Shown here: positions 49,402-57,997 of the stretch, piece after piece
How positions within the stretch are numbered: position 1 is the first letter of the stretch
Layout: each line of letters begins with the position of its first letter
DNA from: Candidatus Brevundimonas colombiensis
GTDB lineage: Bacteria > Pseudomonadota > Alphaproteobacteria > Caulobacterales > Caulobacteraceae
Assembly (NCBI GenBank): GCA_029202665.1
Contig: CP119326.1
Location: 1,426,001-1,490,000, forward strand
Direction: 5' to 3'
Length of the DNA stretch: 64,000 nucleotides
Program-made: the position numbers and the translations under genes
Notes under the pieces: model-generated
Seen by the model: only the letters and a program-made list of their open reading frames with translations
Databases searched by the model: none
Told to the model about the DNA's origin: nothing

Positions 49402-50064
49402 GTGGCGCACCACTTTGATGAAGGGCGCGCGCGCTGGCTGTTGCGGGAGATCATGCCGCATGAACCGGCCTTGCGGGCCTGGCTGCTGCGTCGCCGGGTG
49501 GATGGCCTCGACCCCGACGATGTGATCCAGGAGGCGTACAGCCTTCTAGCGGCGCGGGATCGGGTCGACGATATCCGGCACCCCAAGGCCTATCTGTTTC
49601 AGACGGCGCGGTCGCTGATTTCGGCTCATGTCAGGCGGACGCGGATTGTTCCCTTCCAGGCCCTTGACGATCTGGACGACGGGGATTTGCCCGAGACTGC
49701 GCCGTCGCCAGAGCGTATCGCCTCCGACCGGGATGCGTTGCGGCGGCTGGCCGAGGCGATCGCTGCTCTGCCGCCCCAGGCGCAACGCGCCTTGATCCTG
49801 CGACGGGTCCACGATTTGTCTCAAAAAGAAATCGCGCGGCGCATGGGCATTTCCGAGAATACGGTCGAAAAGCACATCGCTCGGGGCTTGCGATTGCTGA
49901 TCGCCTGGCGAACGGGTGGTGGAAAGGCGCCGCCCCGATCCTCTTCCTTCATGCAACCAGCGACAGGCGCTCCCGATGGGCGAAAGACCGACCAGCCGAC
50001 AGATCGACGACCAGGCCGCAGACTGGGCCGCCCGCCGCGACCGGGCCGTCCTGTCCGAGGCTGA
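49402..50064 (+). CDS. ECF sigma factor, FecI-like
   Basis: The reading frame is 220 residues. Region 2 has 'RVDGLDPDDVIQEAYSLLAAR' and 'HPKAYLFQTARSLISAHVRR'. Region 4 has 'LPPQAQRALILRRVHDLSQKEIARRMGISENTVEKHIARGL'. The start is GTG 49402 with GAGGAAGAGG upstream. The last 50 residues (Pro/Arg-rich, 'RRPGRRLGRPPRPGRP') are not family-like and overlap the following FecR gene by 89 bases. It is probably activated by the downstream receptor through FecR and drives transcription of the receptor-phosphatase genes. Confidence 0.88.
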   Translation: MAHHFDEGRARWLLREIMPHEPALRAWLLRRRVDGLDPDDVIQEAYSLLAARDRVDDIRHPKAYLFQTARSLISAHVRRTRIVPFQALDDLDDGDLPETAPSPERIASDRDALRRLAEAIAALPPQAQRALILRRVHDLSQKEIARRMGISENTVEKHIARGLRLLIAWRTGGGKAPPRSSSFMQPATGAPDGRKTDQPTDRRPGRRLGRPPRPGRPVRG

Positions 50065-50947
50065 TCGCGTCGCTCTGGAGGCTTGGCTGTCGAGCGACGT
50101 CCGTGCGGCGGGGGCGCTGTTGCGCGCCGAGGCCGTGGCGCTTGAGACGCGGTCGGCGCGGGCGTTGGGGACGGACTTTGATCCCGGTCGATTTACGCCG
50201 GCCGGCGCGGCGGGATCGACGGCGCCTTCGCGGCGTCGGCTGCTGGCCTGGGGCGGGGCGGCGGCGGCGGCCTGTCTGGCGGCCGGGGCTGTGACGGTTC
50301 CCTTGCTGACGGCCGGAGAGGCGCACGCCACGGCGGTGGGCGAGGTGCGACTGGTGCCGCTGGCGGACGGATCGACCATGACCTTGAACACCGACAGCCG
50401 CGCCGTCGTGCGATTCGGCAAGGGCCGGCGCGAGGTCGAGGTCACGCGGGGCGAGGCCTATTTCGCGGTGGCGCGCGACGTCGCCCATCCCTTCGTGGTG
50501 AAATTCGGTGCGCGTTCGGTGCAGGCCATCGGCGGCGCCTTCACCGTCCAACGTCTGGATGCGGGACGTTCCGAGGTGACCATCCAGAGCGGCGACGTCC
50601 GGCTGGATACGGCGGGGGGGGATCGTCCGGTGGGCGCCAACGCCCGGGTGGTGCTCGGCGCCGACGGCGGCGCCGAGATGGTTACGGTTGCGGCGCGCGA
50701 CATTGATCGGTCGCTGGCCTGGCGCGAGGGCAAGCTTGCCTTCGAGGGCGAGACCCTGGCCCAGGCGGCCAGCGCCTTTGCGCGTTACGGCGGGCCGCCC
50801 ATTCGCATATCGGATCCCGGACTGGCGCAGGAGCCGATCACCGGCCTGTTCGCGGCCAATGATCCGGTCGGCTTCAGTCGCGCCGCCGCCCTGGCTCTGG
50901 ATGCCCGCGTGCAGTCTTCGGACAAGGGGCTGATGATCGTTCGGTAA
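49976..50947 (+). CDS. FecR-family anti-sigma regulator
   Basis: A 323-residue inner-membrane signal transducer. The N-terminal cytosolic DUF4880 region is 'DDQAADWAARRDRAVLSEADRVALEAWLSSD'. One membrane helix lies around residues 88-110 ('LLAWGGAAAAACLAAGAVTVPLL'). The periplasmic FecR domain follows: 'GEVRLVPLADGSTMTLNTDSRAVVRF' and 'VTRGEAYFAVARDVAHPFVVKFG'. 'AFARYGGPPIRISDP' near the end is the usual C-terminal segment that meets the receptor STN domain. The ATG lies inside the sigma gene, an 89-base overlap, which suggests tight coupling. Confidence 0.92.
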   Translation: MGERPTSRQIDDQAADWAARRDRAVLSEADRVALEAWLSSDVRAAGALLRAEAVALETRSARALGTDFDPGRFTPAGAAGSTAPSRRRLLAWGGAAAAACLAAGAVTVPLLTAGEAHATAVGEVRLVPLADGSTMTLNTDSRAVVRFGKGRREVEVTRGEAYFAVARDVAHPFVVKFGARSVQAIGGAFTVQRLDAGRSEVTIQSGDVRLDTAGGDRPVGANARVVLGADGGAEMVTVAARDIDRSLAWREGKLAFEGETLAQAASAFARYGGPPIRISDPGLAQEPITGLFAANDPVGFSRAAALALDARVQSSDKGLMIVR

Positions 50948-51039
50948 AGGCTGGGCGAAAGTTTCGTGACGCATGGCGGTGGCGGTGTTCTGCCGCCTCT
51001 TCGTCCCTGAAAGCGCCGTCGGCGCATCGGGGAACATCC

Positions 51040-54000
51040 ATGCCTTCCAATCGCAGCCTTCTGTCGTGCGGCGTCGCCGCCCTGGTTCTTTGTGTCGCCT
51101 CCGAGGCCTCGGCCCAGACGCGCCGTTTCAATCTTCCGGCGCAGCCCGCCGTTTCGGCCATTCCCGAGTTCGCGCGTCAGGCCCAAATCCAAGTCGTGGC
51201 GCCCGCTCGCGATCTTGATGGCGTGCGAACGCCGGCCGTCAGCGGCGATCTGGACGTACGCGAGGCTCTGGCGCGTCTGATCGCCGGAACACCTCTGCGG
51301 GTGGCGGCGCACGAGGGCGGGGTGGTGACGCTGCGCTCTTCGGCTGCGAAGGGCGCGCCGGGCGTTCTGACCGGACGGGTGCTGGACCCGGCGACAGGTC
51401 AGTACATGCCCAACGCCGTGATCCGGGTGACCGACGCCTCGGGCCAACACCGCACCGTCCTGGCGGGCGAGCGCGGCGAGTTCCGCCTGACGGGTGTGGC
51501 GCCGGGCGAGGCCGAGGCCAGCATCAGCTTCACCGGCTATGTCGACCAGACGGCCCGCATCGTCATCCGGTCCGGCGAGACGGCGCAACTGGACTTCGAT
51601 CTCTTTCGTCCGGGCCAGGGCGGTGAGGCGGTGGCGGTGGCCGATGTGGTGGTGACGGCCTCGTCGCGGGACGGCGACGCCCGCGCCATCATGAGCCAGC
51701 GCCGTTCCATGGACATCAAGAACAGTCTGTCCTCGGAATCCTTCGGCGCCATCGACGAAGGCAATGTCGGCGAGTTCATCCGCTATATGCCGGGCGTGGA
51801 CGCCGAGGGCGAAGGCGATGACACGGTGCGCTATGTCCGCCTGCGCGGCCTGCCGCCCGAATACGCCTCGATCACCGTCAACGGGGTCAGCATGGCGGCG
51901 GCGGACGCCAATGCCGGGTCTTCGACCTCGCGCTCGTTCAGCTTCGAGCAGGTCTCGCTGAGCAGCATCGACGCCATCGAAATCTCCAAAACGGTCAGCG
52001 CCGACGTGGACGCCAACGCCCCGGCGGGAACCATCAATCTGCGTACGAAACGCGCCTTCGACCGTCGGGGACGCAGGATCACCGCCTCGGTCTCGGGTTT
52101 CACTCATTCGGACATGTGGAACGACCGGGTGACGGGGCCAGGCGAGGGTGAACATGAAGCGCGCGTCATCCCGAACGGCCAGATCGAATATTCCGATGTC
52201 TTCTTGAACCGGCGTCTGGGCGTGGTGGCGTCGATCAGCCAGTCGAACACCTATACGGAGATGGAGCAGTCCTACTATCCGCGCTCCTACGTCCCCAATA
52301 CGGTCAGCCCAGACCCGATGGCGATGAACAGCATCTTCGTCCATATGCGCGGGCAGGAGGTGTCGCGCTTCGCCGGGTCGCTGACCCTGGACTGGAAGGC
52401 GACAGACCGTCTGATCCTGTCGCTGGCCTCGATCTACAACAACTCCTACCTGTGGTCCGGGCAGCGCAATTACAGTTTCACGACCGGCGCGCGCACCTAT
52501 GGCGTGATCGGCGACGCAGCGCTCGATTTCACCACCCGACAACCGGCGAGCGCCGAGGGCGTATCGGCGGGATCGAACATCATCGCCAAGCGGGGCGAGG
52601 GCACGACAATCGTGCCCAGCTTCGAATATCGGGGCGACTGGTTCCTGCTGGACGGCGCCCTGTCGTATTCGGATTCCACCAGCACCTATGATCCCTTGAA
52701 GGAGGGCGCGGTCTACAGTTTCGTGACCGCGCCGTGGGCTTCGGGGAACTTCAGCCTCTACCGTCCGGGGATCGACAGCACCCAGTTTCGGATCCAGCAG
52801 GTCAGCGGTCCTGACTGGTCCGACCCGAAAAGCTTCTCGCGCGCCAACGCCCTGACCTTCAACACCGAGGACGGACGTTTCGCCAGCACCGAACTGACCA
52901 ACGGCGGGCTGAACCTGACGGTGGACGTCAATACGCCGTTCGCGCCGATCACCTTCAAGACCGGCGTCAAGGCCAAGCGTTCGGTCTATGATTTCGGCAA
53001 TGAGCGCGTGGCCCATCAGTATCGCTATGCCGGCCCTCTGGGTGTGGCGGACTTCATGGCCGAGAACGCCAGCGCCAATGGGCTGAACTTCAACGACATG
53101 GGCATCGAATACGCCTCGCTGTCCGGCTCGAACACCCTGTTCATGCCCAGCAACTACAAGATCGGCGCCCTGTTCCAGAGCCGACCCGACCTGTTCCAGC
53201 CCGTGCTGACGGCGGCCAACTATTACACCGCCTATATCGCCAACCGCCGTCACTTCGAGGAGGATTCGAACGCGGCCTATCTCATGGCGACCTCTAAGCT
53301 GAACGACCGCCTGACGCTGCGCGCCGGTCTGCGCTGGGAGGAGACCCTGACCCGTTCGCGCGAGGTCGATCCCTTGTCCGTCGCCGATGTGAAAGCGGCG
53401 GGATACGCGGTCTCAAGCACGACCGGACGGGCCACCACCATCGACGGGCTGAAGTATCAGTTCGAAAGCCGCCCTCAGGTGGATCGCGAAGGGAAGTACG
53501 ATCACTTCTTCCCCAGCGCCTCGGCCAAGTTCGCCATCAGCGACAGTATGGACCTGCAACTGGGCTACAGCCGCACCATCCGGCGGCCCGAGGTCAATGT
53601 TCTGGCGGGCGTCTGGTCTGTCAATGACGAGGACCGGATCGTCACGGCTCCCAATCCGGGGTTGGAGCCCGAACTCTCGGATAATCTCTCGGTGCGTCTG
53701 GCCAAATATTTCGAGCCGGTCGGCCTGGTGGCGTTCAACTATTATCGCAACGACGTGAAGGGCCTGTTCCAGACAGAGGAAATGACGGCCGAGGAGTTCG
53801 GCTACACCGGCGCGGAATACGCCGGCTACACCTTCCGCACCACGCGTCGCGTCAGCGGCGATGCGATCAGCATCGAGGGCTATGAGGTCGAGTTCAACCA
53901 CAGCCTGACCTATCTGCCGGGTCCGTTCGACGGCCTGACCGTGCGCGGTTCCTTCACGCACAACAGCCCCCAGATCCCCATCGCCGGCTCGGCCGAGAAT

Positions 54001-54312
54001 TTCGGCGCCCTGTCGCTGGCCTACCAGAAGGGGCCGCTGCGGCTGAACCTGAATACGGCCTGGAGCGGCGACAAGCTGAACAGCGTCGCGACCGGCTCCT
54101 ACATCAAGGCGCGGACGGCCATGAACCTGTCGGGGTCGTGGAACATGCGGCGCGGCGTCAGCGCCTTCTTCTCGGTGCGCAACCTGCTGAACGAGCCGAT
54201 GAATATCATGCTGCCGGGCGTGGATACGCCGAACGGCCGCATCGCCGACCACGCCGGCGACTATCGCGAATACGGAATGAGCGGCAGCTTCGGCGTCAGG
54301 GCGGTGTTCTGA
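51040..54312 (+). CDS. TonB-dependent receptor with STN signalling domain, partner of PhoD
   Basis: A 1090-residue outer-membrane receptor. Order: signal peptide (1-26, 'VASEASAQ'), STN domain (28-100, 'RFNLPAQPAVSAIPEFARQA'), a carboxypeptidase-regulatory-like beta domain (105-190, 'GVLTGRVLDPATGQYMPNA'), a plug ('EGNVGEFIRYMPGVDAEGEGD', 'VRLRGLPPEYASITVNG') and a large barrel ending 'GSFGVRAVF' with terminal Phe. This is the TonB-Xanth-Caul type. STN plus upstream sigma/FecR marks it as a signalling receptor. The PhoD gene overlaps its stop, so the ligand is probably an organic phosphate compound. That assignment is inference. Confidence 0.92.
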   Translation: MPSNRSLLSCGVAALVLCVASEASAQTRRFNLPAQPAVSAIPEFARQAQIQVVAPARDLDGVRTPAVSGDLDVREALARLIAGTPLRVAAHEGGVVTLRSSAAKGAPGVLTGRVLDPATGQYMPNAVIRVTDASGQHRTVLAGERGEFRLTGVAPGEAEASISFTGYVDQTARIVIRSGETAQLDFDLFRPGQGGEAVAVADVVVTASSRDGDARAIMSQRRSMDIKNSLSSESFGAIDEGNVGEFIRYMPGVDAEGEGDDTVRYVRLRGLPPEYASITVNGVSMAAADANAGSSTSRSFSFEQVSLSSIDAIEISKTVSADVDANAPAGTINLRTKRAFDRRGRRITASVSGFTHSDMWNDRVTGPGEGEHEARVIPNGQIEYSDVFLNRRLGVVASISQSNTYTEMEQSYYPRSYVPNTVSPDPMAMNSIFVHMRGQEVSRFAGSLTLDWKATDRLILSLASIYNNSYLWSGQRNYSFTTGARTYGVIGDAALDFTTRQPASAEGVSAGSNIIAKRGEGTTIVPSFEYRGDWFLLDGALSYSDSTSTYDPLKEGAVYSFVTAPWASGNFSLYRPGIDSTQFRIQQVSGPDWSDPKSFSRANALTFNTEDGRFASTELTNGGLNLTVDVNTPFAPITFKTGVKAKRSVYDFGNERVAHQYRYAGPLGVADFMAENASANGLNFNDMGIEYASLSGSNTLFMPSNYKIGALFQSRPDLFQPVLTAANYYTAYIANRRHFEEDSNAAYLMATSKLNDRLTLRAGLRWEETLTRSREVDPLSVADVKAAGYAVSSTTGRATTIDGLKYQFESRPQVDREGKYDHFFPSASAKFAISDSMDLQLGYSRTIRRPEVNVLAGVWSVNDEDRIVTAPNPGLEPELSDNLSVRLAKYFEPVGLVAFNYYRNDVKGLFQTEEMTAEEFGYTGAEYAGYTFRTTRRVSGDAISIEGYEVEFNHSLTYLPGPFDGLTVRGSFTHNSPQIPIAGSAENFGALSLAYQKGPLRLNLNTAWSGDKLNSVATGSYIKARTAMNLSGSWNMRRGVSAFFSVRNLLNEPMNIMLPGVDTPNGRIADHAGDYREYGMSGSFGVRAVF

Positions 54313-55889
54313 TGGCGGCGCTGCTGACGGATCGCCGCCGCCTGCTGGCGGGGGGCGGCGGGCTGCTGCTGGTGTCGGGCCTGCCGGTCCGATTGGCGGC
54401 GGCCCCGCGCCTGGGCGACTATCCCTTCAGCCTGGGCGTGGCCTCGGGCGACCCGGCGCCGGACGGATTCGTCATATGGACCCGCCTGGCGCCGCGTCCG
54501 TTGGACGAGCATGGGGGGATGCCGCTGCGCCCCGTCGCCGTGCGCTGGGAGGTGGCCGAGGACGACCGTTTCGCCCGCATCGTGCGCGGCGGCGAGGCGA
54601 TGGCGCGCCCTGAACTGGCCCACAGTCTGCACATCGAGGTGGCGGGACTGAACCCCCGTCGGCCCTACTGGTACCGGTTCCGATTGGAGGGCGGCGACGC
54701 CAGTCCGATCGGCATGGCGCGCACCGCGCCCGCCGCTCACGACGACCCGGATCGGGTGCGTCTGGCGGTGGCGGGCTGTCAGCACTATCAGGGCGGCTGG
54801 TTCGACGCCTGGCGGCATCTGAGCCAGGAGCCTGATCTGGACGCCGTCTTCCATTACGGCGACTATATCTACGAAGGCGGGCCGGTCGCTGATCCGCCGG
54901 TCATCCTGGACGCCCGGGGCCGACCGGCGGATCGTCGCCATGTCGGCGGCGAGCTGTACAGCCTTGACGACTATCGTCGCCGCTACGCTCAATACAAGAC
55001 GGACCCGGACCTGCAGGCCGCCCACGCCGCCGCCGCCTTCATCGTCAGCTTTGACGACCACGAGGTCGATAACAACTGGGCAGGCGATTTCGACCAGGAC
55101 GGCACGCCGCCCGAGGCCTTCATCCTGCGCCGCCAGTCGGCCATGCAGGCCTGGTATGAACATATGCCGGTTCGCCGCGCCCAGATGCCAGGCGCGCACG
55201 GCCTGACCATGCACCGTCGACTGGACTATGGACGGCTGATGCGCATGCATGTGCTCGACACCCGTTCCTACCGCAGCGGCCAGCCGTGTGAACGCCCGGA
55301 CGAAACCCATTGCCGGCCGCCCAGGGCGTCCGATGTCACCATGCTGGGCGCGGCCCAGGAAGGCTGGTTGGCCGAGGGTCTGCGAAACGAAGCGGCGTGG
55401 AATCTGATCGCCCAGCAGGTTTTCGTCATGCCTGTGCTTCGAAAGGCGCCGTCGGGCGAAGTGCGGGCCGGCGGCGGCGACACCTGGGGCGGCTATCCCG
55501 AGGCGCGGGCGCGGCTGGTCAGGACCATCGCGGACCTGAAACTGAGCAATGTCGTGGTGGCGTCCGGCGACGCCCATATCCACGCCGTTGGAACCGTGCC
55601 TCTCCGAGACGACGAGCCTGACGGCCCCGCCGCCGCCGTCGAATTCCTGGCCACCTCCATCGCGTCGGGCGGGGACGGCGCCGCCGAGACGGAAGGCACA
55701 AAGGCCATGCTGGCCGGCAGTCCGCACATGAAGCTGGTCAACGCCCAACGGGGCTATCAGACCTTCGACGTGACGCCCCGCGAGTGGCGGACGGACGTGA
55801 AGGTGCTGGACCGTATCCAGAGACCGGGCGGCGCGCTGAGCACGCTGGCCTCCTTCGCCGTGGAGCCGGGGCGGCCTGTTCTGGAATAA
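54312..55889 (+). CDS. phoD: PhoD-type alkaline phosphatase / phosphodiesterase
   Basis: A 525-residue exported enzyme. The N-terminus has a twin-arginine signal ('TDRRRLLAGGGGLLLVSG'), fitting Tat export of a pre-folded Fe/Ca enzyme. The PhoD N-domain is 'PFSLGVASGDPAPDGFVIWTRL'. Metal and active-site motifs are 'VAGCQHYQGGW', 'VFHYGDYIYEG', 'VSFDDHEVDNNW' and 'VASGDAHIH'. It hydrolyses phosphate mono- and diesters in the periplasm. The start overlaps the receptor stop (TGATG), so the two are co-translated. The ATG has no independent ribosome-binding site. Confidence 0.92.
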   Translation: MAALLTDRRRLLAGGGGLLLVSGLPVRLAAAPRLGDYPFSLGVASGDPAPDGFVIWTRLAPRPLDEHGGMPLRPVAVRWEVAEDDRFARIVRGGEAMARPELAHSLHIEVAGLNPRRPYWYRFRLEGGDASPIGMARTAPAAHDDPDRVRLAVAGCQHYQGGWFDAWRHLSQEPDLDAVFHYGDYIYEGGPVADPPVILDARGRPADRRHVGGELYSLDDYRRRYAQYKTDPDLQAAHAAAAFIVSFDDHEVDNNWAGDFDQDGTPPEAFILRRQSAMQAWYEHMPVRRAQMPGAHGLTMHRRLDYGRLMRMHVLDTRSYRSGQPCERPDETHCRPPRASDVTMLGAAQEGWLAEGLRNEAAWNLIAQQVFVMPVLRKAPSGEVRAGGGDTWGGYPEARARLVRTIADLKLSNVVVASGDAHIHAVGTVPLRDDEPDGPAAAVEFLATSIASGGDGAAETEGTKAMLAGSPHMKLVNAQRGYQTFDVTPREWRTDVKVLDRIQRPGGALSTLASFAVEPGRPVLE

Positions 55890-56041
55890 GGCGATTGGTT
55901 GATGATGGCCTGCAAAGGCGCCGCCGATGCCTGGCGTGCGGCTTCCGGCCTCGCCGAGACCGGGGGTATGAGCGCAGTCGTGAGGCCTTGAGCACCGCGC
56001 TGAACAACAGCCTTGCGCTCATCCAGCGCTATGTCTATTGA

Positions 56042-56058
56042 TTGCAAACCATTCGCAA
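56042..56058 (+). promoter_or_regulatory. Fur-box-like dyad upstream of the heme-operon sigma factor
   Basis: TTGCAAACCATTCGCAA matches TTGCGAATCATTCGCAA at 15 of 17 positions and is palindromic at 6 of 8 pairs. It lies 63 bases before the sigma-factor start. The preceding 150 bases after phoD hold no gene I can support. Confidence 0.6.
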
Positions 56059-56121
56059 TTTGTCGCGAGTGTCGGTTAGGCGCCGCCCTGGGGGGAGGTC
56101 GCTGCGCGCAAGGCGATTAAT

Positions 56122-56625
56122 GTGGGGCGGACCAGGCTTCAATACCAGGAGTTTGAAGAGCAGCGCCAAAACCTCATCCGCTATGCGAGTCGGATCACAG
56201 GCAACCGTGATCATGCGGAAGACGTGGTGCAGGAAGCCTATGTGCGACTTGGCGAGATGGCCAGGAAACAGCAACTGGCGAGTCCCGGTGGCTATCTTGC
56301 CCGGATTGTCCGAAATCTGGCGATAGATCGGCTGTGGCGGTCGCGCCGGGACGGCGAAGTTTTCGCTCCGGATGGTCAGGTCGCCCTCGAGAGTCTGGCC
56401 GCCGACCAGCCCACGCCGGAGCAGGTCGTCCTTACGCGGAATGAACTGACCCGGCTGGAGGCGGCTCTTGCCGAACTGCCCGAGCGCGTGCGGATCGCCG
56501 TTGAAATGCACCGGTTCGGGGGTGCGAGGCTGCGTGAGATCGCCGCCGAACTGGGCGTGTCCGTGACGGTCGCGCATGAGCTGGTCGTTACCGGCGTCGC
56601 CCATTGCCGTTCGCGGCTGCGGTGA
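56122..56625 (+). CDS. ECF sigma factor, FecI/HasI-like
   Basis: A 167-residue protein. Region 2 has 'LIRYASRITGNRDHAEDVVQEAYVRLGEMA' and 'GGYLARIVRNLAIDRLWRSRR'. Region 4 has 'ALAELPERVRIAVEMHRFGGARLREIAAELGVSVTVAHELVV'. The start is GTG at 56122 with AAGG 10-13 bases upstream; a nearby ATG is out of frame. It is predicted to direct transcription of the heme receptor operon when heme binding is signalled through FecR, and to be itself repressed by Fur-iron through the dyad upstream. Confidence 0.9.
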   Translation: MGRTRLQYQEFEEQRQNLIRYASRITGNRDHAEDVVQEAYVRLGEMARKQQLASPGGYLARIVRNLAIDRLWRSRRDGEVFAPDGQVALESLAADQPTPEQVVLTRNELTRLEAALAELPERVRIAVEMHRFGGARLREIAAELGVSVTVAHELVVTGVAHCRSRLR

Positions 56626-56751
56626 TCCGTGATGAAGCCGGGGAGCGAATTATCCGAAAAAAGCGGCTGCTCGACAGTCGATATCAAGTGACGCCTGTGA
56701 AGTCGGCGCCGGGGACAGTCTTTTTGATGCAAACCGGGCGAGGAGACTTGG

Positions 56752-57798
56752 ATGACTGAAGCTTCTGACCCTGACCGGAAACGCGCCGAAGCTGAGGCTC
56801 TGGACTGGATCGTCGCTCTGCAGGAGGCGCCGGAGGATCACCAGGTGCGGAGGCGTTTCCGCCAATGGCTCGCCGCCGCCCCTGCCAACGCCAGGGCCTG
56901 GGACGAGAGCGCGCGGGTCTATGCAGGGATAGGCGAGACCCGCCCGGTCCATTCCGAACACTGGGCGAGGTCGCGTGAACGGCATGACGCCGTTCCGATC
57001 CGTTCAATCTCCGGCGCTTTCAGACGTCAATCGCCGCCTGGACCGAGATCCGAGGCGCGTCGCGCCGCCGGCCGGGTGCGCAGACCCATGGCGGCGGCTC
57101 TGTCTGCTGCCGCGGCTGCGCTCGTAATCGCCGTCGCCTTGCCTGAAGCCACCGTGCGTTGGCAGGCCGACGCGATCGCCGGGACCGGCGAGGTGCGCAC
57201 GATGACGTTAGCGGATGGAAGCCACATCAGCCTGTCGCCAGGTTCGGCTGTCAGCATCGACTATTCTGCGGCGGATCGGCGGATCGGCCTGATCCGAGGG
57301 CAGGCATGGTTCGACGTGCAGGATGACCCCAGGCCGTTTCATGTCGTCGCGCGCAATGTCGAGACGACCGACATCGGAACGGCCTTCGAGGTCGGGCTGA
57401 CTGACGGCGCGATCCGTGTCGCTGTCGGACATGGGATTGTTCGCGTCGACGATGCAGGGACCGGGCGCACGATTTCGGAACGGCTCTTCGCCGGGCAGAC
57501 GGTATCCATGGATCCGACCGGGAAAGCCGTGCAGGGATCGGCGCCATCTGAACTGATTGGCGCCTGGCGCGATGGACGGCTTGCTGTCCAGGATCGGCCG
57601 GTCAGCGAAGTCGTGGATGCGCTGCGACCTTGGTATCGCGGCATGATCCTGGTGCGTCCTGGCGTGCTTGCCGGGCGACGCGTCACCGGCATCTATGACC
57701 TGCGTGATACGGCGGGCGCCATGGCGGCCCTGACCCGCGCCCACGGGGGGCGCGTCACGCAAGTGACGCCGTGGCTGCTGATCCTGTCGGACGATTGA
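56752..57798 (+). CDS. FecR/HasS-like anti-sigma regulator
   Basis: A 348-residue protein. The cytosolic N-terminus includes 'AEALDWIVALQEAPEDHQVRRRFRQWLAAAPANARAWDE', the sigma-binding DUF4880 region. One membrane helix lies at about residues 112-130 ('MAAALSAAAAALVIAVALP'). The periplasmic FecR domain has 'GEVRTMTLADGSHISLSPGSAVSIDY' and 'IRGQAWFDVQDDPRPFHVVARNVETTDIGTAFEV'. The end, 'GRRVTGIYDLRDTAGAMAALTRAHGG', is the STN-interaction region. It lies 126 bases after the sigma gene and 199 bases before the receptor it presumably reads. Confidence 0.92.
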   Translation: MTEASDPDRKRAEAEALDWIVALQEAPEDHQVRRRFRQWLAAAPANARAWDESARVYAGIGETRPVHSEHWARSRERHDAVPIRSISGAFRRQSPPGPRSEARRAAGRVRRPMAAALSAAAAALVIAVALPEATVRWQADAIAGTGEVRTMTLADGSHISLSPGSAVSIDYSAADRRIGLIRGQAWFDVQDDPRPFHVVARNVETTDIGTAFEVGLTDGAIRVAVGHGIVRVDDAGTGRTISERLFAGQTVSMDPTGKAVQGSAPSELIGAWRDGRLAVQDRPVSEVVDALRPWYRGMILVRPGVLAGRRVTGIYDLRDTAGAMAALTRAHGGRVTQVTPWLLILSDD

Positions 57799-57930
57799 GC
57801 GCTGCTGAAATATTTAATCTGAATAACTGATTGTAAAATATACCGAATATGTCGTGAAGCCTGAGCCCGTCTCATTATTTGGCGAAAAAAACTCGACCTC
57901 CTCTGTCGATACAATGTGAGGATGTTGCTC

Positions 57931-57947
57931 TTGCATCGCGTTTGCAA
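57931..57947 (+). promoter_or_regulatory. Second TTGC-N9-GCAA dyad, upstream of the heme receptor
   Basis: TTGCATCGCGTTTGCAA has the same 17-base outer geometry as the site at 56042-56058 but a divergent centre. It sits 51 bases before the receptor start, in an unusually AT-rich 199-base gap. Confidence 0.4.
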
Positions 57948-57997
57948 GAAAAGACCGACAGCGTCCCTCATCAAATGGTGTCGACGGAGGACGATGG

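Noticed and set aside
55784..56041. Frame ending 'LALIQRYVY' between phoD and the sigma gene
   Set aside because: It mostly overlaps the end of phoD out of frame and has no start signal. The tail looks like a possible gene remnant, but there is not enough to name it.
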